A stretch of 21,506 bases of DNA from Stephanodiscus triporus (Eukaryota; Bacillariophyta; Thalassiosirophyceae; Thalassiosirales; Thalassiosiraceae), in assembly GCA_036939755.1 (NCBI GenBank), contig JALLAZ010000203.1:1-21506 (forward strand). Direction: 5' to 3'. Position numbers and translations under genes: made by a program. Positions 8,263 through 18,247 of the stretch are shown here, piece by piece. The stretch's first letter is position 1. Every line of letters begins with the position of its first letter. The notes below the pieces were generated by a model, which was not told the DNA's origin, did not search any database, and saw only the letters and a list, made by a program, of their open reading frames with translations.

Positions 8263-10147
8263 ATGATGTTGTCGGCGACACCGTATGACGATGAAGACAG
8301 TGACGGAAACATGGGTGTGCCGCTTTCTCCCGCACTTAGCGCGGGGTCAAACTCCACTGACGATTCGAGTCGGAGGCGAACGTCACCGCCTACTGGTCGA
8401 AAGACACTTCCGATGCACAGGATTAGGCAGCAGCACACGCATCCGACGGAGGAACACGACGATGGGTACCCCGACGACATTTCTCGGTCGCCCTTGCATG
8501 CCGACGAGGGGAATTCGACGATGCGCGAGATGGTGTGCAAATATGTGATCGAAAAACCGAAAGCACTTGTGATTGGCCAGCTGCTGGCATTCTGGTTGGT
8601 GAGCACTGAGCACGTACTATTTCTTATTTTACTTTGTGCGATGGAAGGCATGATTTCAGTCTGACACACCCGACAAATAATATTATCGCTCAAATGGCAG
8701 GCTTCTACAGGAGCAGTACAATCTAAATTGCATCTTGATTGTAATTTGTCCGCGCCAATGTTTTCGACATTGTCGTTCTACGTTCCCTTGAGCATTTTTT
8801 GCATAGGGCTGTTGATGCGGGAAGAGCGACGCAATAAAATACAAGAGTATTCATCGCCACTGTCAGATCTAGATGATGTTTTTTCTATGCAACATGAGAG
8901 TGAACATGGCACAGGGTTTCCGAATGTAACAAATCAGTCATCTCATGAGAGAAGTGAAACAGTGTCTCGGTTAAGCGCGAAACCTGAGAAAAGAAATCAT
9001 CTACTGTCAAGGTGGTCAGAATGCTCTCCGACCACTGAAACGGCCGAGGATCATTCCTGTTATGTGAATGGAAACGATAACGTGGGGTCGATTGGCGATG
9101 TCAATTCTCGTTCATTCGTCCAGTCCAAGCCTTACTCCTTCTTTGGATTGATCCCCCTCATGATACCTAAACGAAAGTATGCAATGGTGGCATTGCTCGA
9201 TGTTTACGCCCAGTATACAACGATTCTTGCCTATAAATACACTACGAACACTAATGTGGCACTTTTCGACGCATTCGCGATTCCCTCTGCGATAGTTATA
9301 TCGCGATGCTTCTTCGGGCGAAGATACACCAAAGTTCATCTCGTTGCGGTTTTAGCTTGCGTCGTTGGCATTGCTCTGAATGTGCTGGAAGACTATCGGG
9401 AGGACGAAAAGGTGGCGACGGAAGATGTAAGCCAGGAAAGCGAACAAGAGCAATATATCGCTGCGGAATATCCTCACAAAATAGCAGGAGACGCCCTTGC
9501 CATCACTGGAGGTATTCTCTTTGGGATTTCAAACACACTGCAAGAGGTTACAGTCAAAGATGGTTCGCTAGTGGAATATCTCGGCTGCTTTACCTTCTTC
9601 GCATCGATAATCGCTGCCATTCAAGCTATGTTTTTTGAACGGCAAGAAATTATGAATTTCTACAGCCAATCATCCGATGAAACCTGTTCGAAAAGCGAAG
9701 GGGAGTTTCTCTTCTTCCTATTCGCAGTCGGTGGCATTGTGACCTATGCGGGAATCGGGGCGTTTCTTCAACTATCAGACGCGGCATTTTTCAATTTGAG
9801 GTGAGCTGAGTTTTGGGTATGCGCAAAGTCTTTTATGTGTTTCGTCTTACTGGCTGTTGCTTGTGACTCATCCTACCCACATACCTTGTTGCTTTTATCG
9901 CAGTATGCTGACTGGAGATGCGTGGGCGGTCGTTTTCTCAGTTTTCGCTGAGGGTATCAAGCCTCCGCCTACATTCTACGTCGCTCTTGCCATTACTCTG
10001 TCGGGCGTTATCATTTACGAAACTGCACCGAGCCCAGTGGTAGATTCGCAACAAGAAGAAGACATTGGGGATCTTCAGCTCACGGAAAACGGCAGCACGA
10101 GGAGGAGGGATGACCAGATCGAGCAAGATGAACACATGATCACATGA
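8263..10147 (+). CDS. SLC35F-type drug/metabolite transporter, copy 1
   Basis: Three exons, 8263-8598, 8701-9800 and 9904-10147 (phases 0 and 2), give 559 residues. It is an integral membrane protein of the drug/metabolite transporter superfamily. The pattern resembles SLC35F1/F2/F6: GQLLAFWLASTGAVQSKL, then ALLDVYAQYTTILAYKYTT, FDAFAIPSAIVISRCFFGRR, GDALAITGGILFGISNTLQE, GCFTFFASIIAAIQAMFFER, GAFLQLSDAAFFNLRSMLTG and a last helix ending in IIYETAPSP. About ten helices are expected; both tails are polar. A Ser/Glu-rich loop of roughly 95 residues sits after the second helix and is much shorter in copy 2. The substrate cannot be read from sequence; the family is poorly characterised. The ATG pair at 8263 was chosen because it opens the N-terminal tail; the frame is open to 8023. 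It is divergent from FEX and is the inverted paralogue of the gene at 14466-12796. Confidence 0.87.
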
Positions 10148-10425
10148 TGGAAGCTACTCTGGTAAGCCTGTTCGTACGATGATCTAAATACTTCCTCGTT
10201 TATCTTATACGCCAGGTCGATCTAAGTATCCTTACGAGGAATAGGTAATCTTTATGATGGTACTACTTATACGAATAGACAAAAAACTACTAGGAATATT
10301 TAATATCTCTAGTCTTTAATAGCGCCCCAGCGAAATCCACGTCGAAAGCGCCCCCCCCCCCTTCCCCATCGTCATCCTCGTCGCGAATATGAACGATTCC
10401 CGCCTCCATCCCCCTCGGGAGGCGA
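10148..10425. other. gap between the transporter and the acidic gene (tail to tail)
   Basis: Its left half is AT-rich with several TACT/AGTA words; its right half is GC-rich and includes an 11-C run (10351-10361). A second minus-strand frame, open from 10511 to 10290, covers the right half and could be the real C-terminus of the neighbouring acidic protein if a one-base frame change exists. Confidence 0.4.
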
Positions 10426-11253
10426 TCAATCCCTCCCTCGGCCGACGTCGGGATCTCCTCCCGCAAGTTGTCGTCGATCTTCGGATTTTCCTCCCGATGG
10501 AATAACGCCATTCAGAATTTTCGTGTCGTCGTCGTCGTCGTTGACGACGTCGTCGTCCGTATCCTCCTCGCCTTCCTCCAGCCTGTTCAACTGGAAGCAC
10601 TGGACGCTGGCCTCGCTCATCAACGACTTCCTCATCGAGGGCGACGCCCTCTTCGGGGGAGAGTCACCGCCCTCTCCTCCTCCGTCGTCGTCATCCCCCC
10701 CCCCCGCTCCTCCCGATGTCGGCGACGACAACCCCTCGCCCCCAACCCCTCCCCTCGCCACGAACCGCAAGTCCTTCATCCCCCCCGCGTCGTCCATCGC
10801 ACCCTCGCTCATCCTCTCGTTGAGCGTGGGCATGTTCTGAAGCGAGTGCCTCCGCAGCGCCTCCTGCACCTCGTCGTGCGTCGCGTCGGCATCGAGGTCG
10901 CGCAATCCCATCCTGTCGAGTAATATGTCAGGATCGATGACCTCGACGACGTGATTGTGGCCGGTGTGCAGGCCGCGAAGACGGGAGTCGTGCGATCCAT
11001 GACGATGATGATGCGCGGCGGCGGATGACGACGACAATCCGGCGTCGAACGAGGAGGGATCGATCGTCAATGTCGATGGCGGCGCGACGTCGTCGTCGTC
11101 GTCGTCGTGTCCACCCCCAGCTCCCGAGTCTTCTTCTTCTTCTTTTAAGTCGTCGTCGTAGGCGTCGTCGCAGGCCTCGGTGATGGCGACGGAGGATCCT
11201 GCAACAGTGGCGTCCGTGGCTGCTATCGAAACGTCGTCTGGAGCGGACATCAT
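10426..11253 (-). CDS. acidic low-complexity protein of unknown function
   Basis: An intronless frame of 275 residues (first ATG of the frame at 11268; 11253 begins MMSAPDD). I do not recognise a family. Seen: long Asp/Glu runs (DDDDDD, EEEEED) at both ends, a His/Ser segment, a more ordered middle (ILDRMGLRDLDADATHDEVQ and RRHSLQNMPTLNERMSEG), a Gly/Asp stretch, then SPSMRKSLMSEASVQCFQLN. No signal peptide or membrane helix. The composition suggests a disordered, probably nuclear or cytosolic protein. GC content and TCG/GAC repeats are high, like the FEX N-terminus. The last 35 codons are doubtful: a frame shifted by one base (10511-10290) stays open for 73 codons and reads more like protein (ENPKIDDNLREEIPTSAEGG). 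It is divergent from the SAM gene. Confidence 0.6.
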   Translation of the reverse strand: MMSAPDDVSIAATDATVAGSSVAITEACDDAYDDDLKEEEEDSGAGGGHDDDDDDVAPPSTLTIDPSSFDAGLSSSSAAAHHHRHGSHDSRLRGLHTGHNHVVEVIDPDILLDRMGLRDLDADATHDEVQEALRRHSLQNMPTLNERMSEGAMDDAGGMKDLRFVARGGVGGEGLSSPTSGGAGGGDDDDGGGEGGDSPPKRASPSMRKSLMSEASVQCFQLNRLEEGEEDTDDDVVNDDDDDTKILNGVIPSGGKSEDRRQLAGGDPDVGRGRD

Positions 11254-11786
11254 TATTTTGTTTTGCAATACAAGAGTGAAAGAAGCCAGCTTGGTGTTTA
11301 AAATATAATGATGTACTAGTAAGTATCATAGGTTGACCAAGAGGGTCGGTCGGTCGTAGTAAGTAGGTAGGTAAGAAGTACGAAGGTGGTAAGGGGCTTC
11401 TCGAGTCTCGAGTGGTTTTGTTCCAGTGTTCGGATATTTTTGTCGTCCGGACGGATAATAGTGTCTGACGGTTGGAACTCATACGAAATTAACATTATCC
11501 TGCGCGATTGTCTACTCTACTCGTACATTTTTTAGCCTCTTTTTGTGAAAAGCGACCACCCAATCCTTCATGCACGCACGATGGCCGATGCATTCCCGAA
11601 CCAGCAAGATACATTTCATATGAACCCGAACAGCGATCTTCAGGATCCGGCGTCAAGCTTAGATACGATTCATATTTCATGCACGTGAACCGGAACAGCG
11701 TTCTCACAACTGGCCCTGTGTACCCACAATCAACTCATAATTTCTAGAGTAATTTCTAACATATTTGATCATAAAAGCGAACAAAA
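11254..11786. promoter_or_regulatory. divergent intergenic region, acidic gene / SAM gene
   Basis: 533 bp. Just upstream of the SAM gene it carries an imperfect direct repeat: 11613-11639 and 11674-11704 share ATTTCAT...TGAACC(C/G)GAACAGCG(A/T)TCT, the second with four extra bases that create a CACGTG word at 11682-11687. A third, weaker match (CCCGAACCAGCAAGAT) begins at 11595. A 79-codon plus-strand frame across it is probably chance. Confidence 0.4.
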
Positions 11787-12628
11787 ATGGGATTCAAGGA
11801 TTTCAACGAGTATTCAGCGGAGGAGATCGGCCTTTGGCTCATTGCACAGGGCCTCGGAGATCATGCTTCTAAGTTTGTGGAGGAAGGAGTGGATGGCGAT
11901 CTCCTCCTATCCCTATCTGTCAACGACCTCATGAATGACCTTGGCCTCTCGAGCCTTCAGGCCAAGAAGTTGATGAAGAACATCGAATTCTCAAAAATGA
12001 TTGGCGCCTCGGATGAGAAAGGAAAGGAGGCCGAAAAGCTTATGGAGGAGGTGAACGCACTTGAAGAGAAGGTCCAAGCATTGCAGTATCAGGTTAAGTC
12101 AAAGGATCGTGAGATTGCGGAGCTCAGAAGCAAGATGTCGGGCATGCAAGTGACTGAGAAGCATTCGCCACCGCCTCCCCAGCCGGTGCCGCATTCGCCT
12201 ACGCAAGCGCCAAAACCCGCTCCTGCTCCTGCTCGTAGGGGACCTGGTAAGTCCTTTTCGAATACCGAGGCATGTTTCCTTTCTACGCAATTGTTTGTAA
12301 GATGGCTCCATCGTTGCTGACGAAATTTCCACAATACTCAATGTTTGCGCTGAAGGTGTCGTTGGTGGTGCGGCAAGAGGAGCTGCTGGCGGAGCAGTAA
12401 AAGGAGCCATTGGTAAGATCATCATTTATCTATTAAAGAACCATATCATCTATCCGTACAGTTAAAACGTTCTTCACATTTTCTAACATTCTTCTCACTA
12501 CTGATAAAAAATCAACTATAGTTGGAGCCATTTTACCTGGGATAGATGCTTCTGACGGTGCAGCCGCAGGTGCCGCTGTCGGTGCGTTGAGCGGAGGAGT
12601 GGGCGGATTGCGTGGTCGTCGTCGTTAG
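11787..12628 (+). CDS. SAM domain / coiled-coil / glycine-zipper protein
   Basis: Three exons, 11787-12246, 12356-12412 and 12522-12628 (both introns phase 1), give 207 residues. Residues 1-70 form a SAM domain, usually a self-association module (EEIGLWLIAQGLGDHASKF, DGDLLLSLSVNDLMNDLGL). Residues about 75-115 form a Lys/Glu coiled coil (VNALEEKVQALQYQVKSKDR). A Pro-rich linker (HSPPPPQPVPHSPTQAPKPA) follows. The end is a glycine zipper: GGAARGAAGGAVKGAI, then GAAAGAAVGALSGGVGG, closing with basic RGRRR. Such GxxxG-rich segments commonly pack as membrane helices. Exon 2 is 57 nt and encodes only zipper. If intron 1 is retained the protein stops at 12320 without the zipper. The ATG at 11787 has an AAAATGG context. 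I know no named family with this order; a role in membrane-associated assembly is inference. Confidence 0.75.
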
Positions 12629-12795
12629 ATTGGACGGACTTCAGCTGATGGTAAAATTGATTTCGGGCAGAGCTGTATAGAACGTAACTGATTATTAAGG
12701 CAAAATCAAAGCGATGATGCTTGCCAATTAATTCGCAACCTCAGGGTATGGATAAATGGAGGAGTACCAATGAAATACAACACGGGTGATTCTTC

Positions 12796-14466
12796 TCATG
12801 TGATAATGTGTTCATCTACCTCACTCAGATGAAGCCCGTCCCTCCCTGCCATTTCCTGTACAGTGACCTGAGTCTCCCCCTTGATTTCTTGTTGCGAATC
12901 TACTACTGGACTTGGTGCAGTCTCGTAGATGAATACACCAGACAATGTAACGACAAGAGCGACATAAAATGTAGGCGGAGGACTGATGCCTTCTCCAAAA
13001 ACACTGAACCCCACCGCCCACGCATCTCCCGTCAGCATACTGCGATAAAAGCAACGTGACATGTGGGGCCGTGTGAGTCACAAGAAACAGCCGGCAATTC
13101 AATACACGAAGAAACGGGATACACGAGCGCAGTCCAAGACTCTGACACTTGAGGAACTTACCTCAAATTGAAGAATGTTGCATCCGATATTTGAAGAAAT
13201 ACTCCATTTCCCACGTACTTCACCATGCCAGCGAATGCAAACAACAAGAAAAGACTGTCACCCTCATTTTCTGCACAAGTTTCACTAGCCGATTGACTGA
13301 AAAAATCGACTATTTCCGCCCGCTCAAAAATCATCGCCTGAGTGAAAGTAATGATTGATGCAAAGAAGGCGAAACAACCCAGATACTCTGTAACCGAACT
13401 GTCCTTTACTGTGACCTCTTGAAGTGTGTTTGCAATCCCATAGAGAATACCTCCAAAAATGGCTAGGGAATCCCCGGCTACTTTTTGAGGATACTCTTCT
13501 TGGATCAATTGCTGCTGCGGGTTGTCACTGCCAACAAAGAAACTCCTCCCTTCTTTGTCTTCCTCATAATCAACCGCCACATTCAGAATCATACCAACGG
13601 TACAAACCAAGACTCCCAAGAGATGACCTGTTGTGTATCTTCGCTTGAAGAAGCATCGTGATACGACCATAGAGGAATGGATTGCGAGGGCGTCGAAGAG
13701 GACTACACTGGTGATAGTAGTGTACCTATACGCAAGAATCGTGAAGTAGCTGGCATAGACGTCAACGATTGCTATGATCGCATACATACGTAGCGACGTG
13801 CGGAGAGGGATCAATCCAAAGAAGGAGAATGGCTTCTTCTGGGACGATGCCTGAGCATTGACGTCGCCACTTGATTCTGCGTCATCGCTACCCTCCACAT
13901 CATTCGTTGCTGCCTCGGCTGACGATGAAGATGGACCATACTCTCCCCATGTCATCAGCCCTAGGCATATGATACACAAGGGCAACATGAACGATAGCAG
14001 TGAAAACATCGGCGCTGAGAAATCACAGTCCAAGCTCAACTTTGACTGCACCATTCCTGTTACAGCCTAGCATCGAGCGACAGTGTAGTGATCATAATAT
14101 TCGGAAAGTAAGCATGTGCATGTTTTTTTCTTGCATTGTGACGTATAGCGTAATAAAAAAAAAGCATCATGGGCTCACCAACCAGAATGCCAGCACTTGA
14201 CCAAACGCTATAACTTTCCATTTCCCTATGGCATATTCACACATCCTCTCGCACTTGGTGAGACGGCTTTCATTTTCGTCAATGGGTGTAGTTGGCGGCA
14301 TCCCTGATTCGCCAAGCTCCGTCGATAGCGGGTGTGGTTCCCACCAAGTCGACGACAATGATGATTTTCGTCTCCCAGTGGAATTTGGAGAGGAGGTAAA
14401 TGCTGAGTTCGATGCCGGGCTGCTTGGATCCGGCGTTGCCGTCATGTCTGAGAGAAGATGCGACAC
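12796..14466 (-). CDS. SLC35F-type drug/metabolite transporter, copy 2
   Basis: Three exons on the minus strand, 14466-14179, 14066-13162 and 13039-12796, with the same phases (0 and 2) as copy 1; 478 residues. Matching blocks: GQVLAFWLAVTGMVQSKL, VDVYASYFTILAYRYTT, GDSLAIFGGILYGIANTLQE, GCFAFFASIITFTQAMIFER, LQISDATFFNLRSMLTGDAW and IYETAPSPVVDSQQE; it even ends in the same residues (IT before the stop). The loop after helix 2 is short and Ser/Ala-rich. One change in a conserved block is ALAIHSSMVVSRCFF, where copy 1 has AFAIPSAIVISRCFF. No stop or frameshift is seen, so both copies look functional. Two ATGs, 14466 and 14445, could start the protein. It is divergent from the tetraspan gene, with 421 bp between starts. 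Confidence 0.87.
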
Positions 14467-14887
14467 CCGGCCGGCTCCGCGAGGTGCGCGGTCTGAGAAA
14501 AATGACCGTCCCCCCTCTCAACTCTCTGTACCGTTATCGTACTACTTCACGTAAGTAATAGGATTTGGTATTTACGTACGGAAGAGGGTAACACCTCCCG
14601 CCATTTGTAACGGGGGCTTTTAGGGGGGGCCGGCGGCGCCCCGCAAAGCAAACAGCGTATTGTTGTAGCGACCCGAAGCCTGAAAATAAAATGAAGCTGA
14701 AGCACGAATTTCCTCGTACTTTAGCTTGACGCGAGATGACCACGAGAAAGAAATCTTTATGTCGGATGTCGGGACAACACGCAACCAACACATACCATAT
14801 AACACTAGAGAAGACCGCCGCAATATCCGAATAATTGCAGCGGGAGGGATGACAATTTAATATCAGAATCACAGGAACAACATCGAA
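14467..14887. promoter_or_regulatory. divergent intergenic region, SLC35F copy 2 / tetraspan gene
   Basis: 421 bp. It holds a GC-rich block at about 14622-14643 (seven G followed by CCGGCGGCGCCCCGC) that can pair with itself, flanked by ordinary sequence. No open frame here looks coding. Confidence 0.4.
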
Positions 14888-15824
14888 ATGGTACAATTCT
14901 TCAATGCTAAGAAGTCGTCCGACGATGAGCTGGCGACACCGCTGATGGCTGACGAGCCCTCGGCGTTGACGTCTCGGGACCACGAACGCGAATCAAAGAG
15001 GTCGCAACGGGAGAAGGATCGAAAAACGAGAGAGGGGCAACTCGCTGGCAGCAAGGCGGGCTCGGTTTCTTCATCCAAGAGCAAGTCAAGCAAGTCAAGC
15101 AAGACAATTGTGACCCAAGAGGAACAGGACGAGGCAGATGTCAAGATGGGTTGTTGCTACACATTCGGAGGGATACTCGTGAAGTCAATTCAACTTATTG
15201 ATGGATTGATTGGTCTTATCTTCGTTGTTTACGGCTCTCTCATTATGACGCAGTTTGATAATCCCGCGATGGCGGCTGCCATCACCTGTTTGACATTTGG
15301 ATCGGTTTTGTTGTTTGGATCTATTATGGGGGGGATCGGTTTCACCACCAAAGTTTGCAAGAGAATCGGTATTGCGTTGAGTGCTTACTTGGCACCATGC
15401 GTCGCAGTCTTTTATTTGGTCGTCATCATCGCCTTGCTAGCTGACCATGCCACATTCTTCAACTACTTGACTGAACACAAGGATGTTCTATATTTGTCTT
15501 CCAGTGAGATTACAAGCTTGAACGACCTTTTGCCCTTTTTTTACATTGTTCTGATTGCTTTGGGAGTTATGGAGATGCTCAGGTGCGAGAAACATGATGC
15601 GTGAGAATATTTCCCCCTCGGTTTCATTTTCGACACTGTGCTCAATCACTCTCAATCTCTTCACTTGACACAGGTACTTTGGACTCATCAAACTCCGTGC
15701 GAAATTGATTAAGCGGGATGTTGCTCGCGAACATATTTCCGAACGCGCCAGATATGGCATTTCTTCTGGGGGGTCTGAGGCATCTGGTCTCACGGATGTT
15801 TTTGTTGATGATGTGGAAGCGTGA
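14888..15824 (+). CDS. four-helix (tetraspan-like) membrane protein
   Basis: Two exons, 14888-15582 and 15674-15824 (phase 2 join, 91-nt intron with CACAG acceptor), give 281 residues. The first 80 residues are a charged Ser/Lys/Arg tail with a short repeat (SKSKSSKSSK). Helices follow near IQLIDGLIGLIFVVYGSLIM, AAAITCLTFGSVLLFGSIMG, SAYLAPCVAVFYLVVIIALL and LLPFFYIVLIALGVMEMLRY. The loop between helices 3 and 4 is about 27 residues and lacks the CCG motif and disulphide cysteines of true tetraspanins, so only the topology is similar. The C-terminal tail is basic, then acidic. Intron retention would stop the protein four codons after helix 4. Molecular role unknown. It runs tail-to-tail towards the HEI10-like gene. 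Confidence 0.72.
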
Positions 15825-16033
15825 AGCTGGTTGGGGAAATCGTAGGTGTAATTTTGTCTAGAGTGAGAGGCTTTTACATAAGCATATAAATAAATTCAAC
15901 TATGTCACAGCTTGTCATCGGTGGTAGGTGAATACATCCTTCAACGTCATTTGATTGCCATGGAATGGAAAAGGCAAGAAGACCACCATCGTTACCCAAC
16001 AAACAATTGTTAACAACCCGAGCCCAAGTCATC
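15825..16033. other. gap between tetraspan and HEI10-like genes (tail to tail)
   Basis: 209 bp of 3' sequence. A minus-strand frame (16125-15874) could serve as an alternative last exon of the HEI10-like gene through the donor at its stop, but no acceptor was chosen with confidence. Confidence 0.35.
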
Positions 16034-17303
16034 TTACCCTTGCCGATGGAAAATATTTTGCCCATGTGGCCCCTGATTGAGGGCAAAAGCAGTATTTGGG
16101 GACATGGCATGAGTCGGAGTATCATGCAACGTTGGCGTACCGCCCCGTCTTCGCTTGTTCATGGGCTGATTTGCTAAACCAGTGAAGTGAAATCCCGAGT
16201 TGGCCGACAAATCTCGAATCCTCCGTGCAGTAGTCGATCCAATCGATCCACCGCTATTACTGGAAGAGAATGGACGGAAATTCGCTCCAGGGGATTTACT
16301 GCGATTCACGTTCAAGCTGTTTATGAATGGCGGTTTGACTCCATTCATGACATTTTGCTGGGATATCATGTTGGCTTCGCGCTGTGCCATTAGACCTCGA
16401 AGGGGTGGTTCTGAGCCCCGACTGCTTGACAAGCTTGCCGAAGAAGAATGAGGGACCATGTGAGGAGCTGCGACACCACTACCGCCACCACCTCCGGCAC
16501 GAGCACCATGAATCTTCTGGAAGTTGCTCAGCATTTGATTCAACTCTGATACCGTACCCTCCCTCGCTTTGAGCTTATTCTGCAAATCGTTGATAGTTTG
16601 CTCGTACTGTAGCCGCATTGACGAGTTCATTTGCTTGAGATGAATGTTCTCAGCTTTCAGAGATTCGTGCGCTCTCGCCGCAGCTACACTGGTACGGCCT
16701 GCTCGTTGCGATTCATTTAGCAGTTGCCTCATCAGAAATTTCATATTTTGCCTCGTGGAATCCATTTGTTGGACGACGCCATTACACACGTCTGCAAGCT
16801 GAAGGCATCCACTGGCACTTTTCCTAGAGAAAAGAGCCTGCATGTTCGACTTCATAGAGTTCGACCCATTATTATCGGCAACGACGAGTTCGGTGAAGTC
16901 GCTTTCACTGAGTGGTCGCCGACAGTTTGGACACGAGCTGTTGTGTTCGAAGTGTGAGTACGTGCAGTCTGTTTTGAGGGACAATTACGAGGGGTTCGAT
17001 TAGCATTAATAGGAAAAGATAAAACACGGAGCGATTGAACAGAATATTATGGAGAAGAATACGTTTTTGCGAGTGTAAAAGTTAGGAGTGACCCTACCCG
17101 GCAGCATCTCTCTACCCGTTCGCAATGGCGGACTCACCTTCGCAAAATATGCAGTCGCACGCGCAATAAAAGCAAGTCGTCGAAAGCGGCTTGGTGCAAA
17201 GGTTACACCTAAGAGCTAGTGGTAGTGACGGTCGAGATGATGATGCGACGGAACATCCCCCCGAGCTCTCCGGAGGTATCATTCCAGGACGAGTCGACGA
17301 CAT
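16034..17303 (-). CDS. HEI10/Zip3-like RING-finger coiled-coil protein (meiotic crossover E3 ligase family)
   Basis: Exons 17303-17138 and 16968-16034 (phase 1, 169-nt intron with GTGAGT donor) give 366 residues. Splicing rebuilds the RING: CNLC, TTCFYCACDCIFCEDC, then SSCPNC. This has the spacing seen in HEI10/CCNB1IP1, including the unusual Asp ligand in CxED, though the usual His ligand is replaced by Cys. A coiled coil follows (RAHESLKAENIHLKQMNSSM to LNQMLSNFQK), then a disordered Ser/Gly-rich tail with an RIRDLSANSGFHFTG block. This order (RING, coiled coil, Ser-rich tail) is that of ZMM-type ligases (HEI10, RNF212, Zip3) that mark crossover sites on meiotic chromosomes; that role here is inferred from family. 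The stop at 16034 overlaps a possible donor (GGGTAAGA), so an alternative C-terminal exon is conceivable. The start at 17303 could also be 17282. Confidence 0.78.
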
Positions 17304-17734
17304 GGTCGATCAATTCTCGTTGCTCAACGTTGACCGAAACTCGCGAAGGGGCGAGCGTTGTGACTGCGGATTTTTCAAACAATACTGAGCCAACGCAATC
17401 CCCGAGCGATCGAACCCCAACTGTTGTAGTCGGATGCTTTCAGGTTTTCAGAGTCCTTAGTCAGTTCTCTCTCCCGTTGCGGCGTTGTTTGATGCTGCCG
17501 GGAACCGACGGATGATGATGGTGTGAAGGGCGCTGCCGCGGGTCGGTCGCACCGGATACTTTTAGATAGAAAGTACGTATCCTGTCCGCCCGCTTCAAAA
17601 CGGTATTTGAAGTGTACCTATTCCTACGTTGCTTGACCGCCGAGGTCAAACATCAGGGAAAGCCTGAGTTGTCTGTGTCATTTTTTTTTTCTTCTTTTTC
17701 GGTTTCGGAATCGCAAGTATTGAATGAAATTGAA
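17304..17734. promoter_or_regulatory. divergent intergenic region, HEI10-like gene / HMG-box gene
   Basis: 431 bp between start codons. The HMG-box frame is open back to 17612 but that part (for example FFFSSFSVSES) does not look coding. A run of ten T lies at about 17682-17691. No TATA or other box was recognised with confidence. Confidence 0.4.
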
Positions 17735-18247
17735 ATGCCAACAAAAATTAACGTCAGCCATGTCGAATGGGAGACACTTCATTGCGTCGACGACTCCAAG
17801 ACAGCCGTTGGGAGAGCGAACAAACACGTCGTAAACGATGTCGGCGTTAGCAGCGGATTTGATCACTCTTCGACGAAGGTCCAAGCCGAAAATCAAACAA
17901 CGGTCGACAACAGGAACGCGAGCAGAGCGACGAATACAGCGAAGACGAGAGGAAAAAGAGAGAAGGACCCAAACAAGCCCAAGCATCCAATCTCGGCTTA
18001 CCTGTTCTTCGCCATGGAGCTGCGTCCCAAGCTGCGCGCGTTGGGCGACGATACGTCGGGCGTAGCCATGGGAGAAAAGTGGAGGTCTGTCTTGCAGGAG
18101 GAGCGTCAACGGTTCGAGATCATGGCGATCGAGGATAGTGAACGGTATTACAGGGAGATGGTGGCTTATAACGACGGACGCCTCAATTCTGTTACTCCGC
18201 CGCCGCCTTCCGCTGATGCTGATGTCGCCACGAATGGACTCATTTGA
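17735..18247 (+). CDS. HMG-box DNA-binding protein
   Basis: Intronless, 170 residues from the ATG at 17735 (MPTKINVSHVEW). The N-terminal 75 residues are polar. A basic stretch (TAKTRGKREKDPNKPKHP) leads into one HMG box of about 65 residues: PKHPISAYLFFAMELRPKLR, GEKWRSVLQEERQRFE, AIEDSERYYREM. It keeps the SAYxxF, the core GEKW and the EDxxRYxxEM elements typical of non-sequence-specific HMGB-type boxes that bend DNA. A short Pro/Ser tail (TPPPPSADADVATNG) ends it. Likely nuclear. The open frame extends to 17612, but the sequence before 17735 is pyrimidine-rich and non-protein-like. Confidence 0.85.
   Translation: MPTKINVSHVEWETLHCVDDSKTAVGRANKHVVNDVGVSSGFDHSSTKVQAENQTTVDNRNASRATNTAKTRGKREKDPNKPKHPISAYLFFAMELRPKLRALGDDTSGVAMGEKWRSVLQEERQRFEIMAIEDSERYYREMVAYNDGRLNSVTPPPPSADADVATNGLI

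Noticed and set aside
10468..10923. Plus-strand open frames opposite the acidic gene
   Set aside because: Val/Ser/Pro-rich repeats are what TCG/GAC repeats give when read backwards; no domain seen.
11508..11747. 79-codon plus-strand frame in the acidic/SAM intergenic region
   Set aside because: It is interwoven with the repeated promoter words, has no domain, and lies directly before the SAM gene start.
14888..15824. Calling this gene a true tetraspanin
   Set aside because: The loop between helices 3 and 4 is short and has no CCG motif or paired cysteines, so only a tetraspan-like label is supported.
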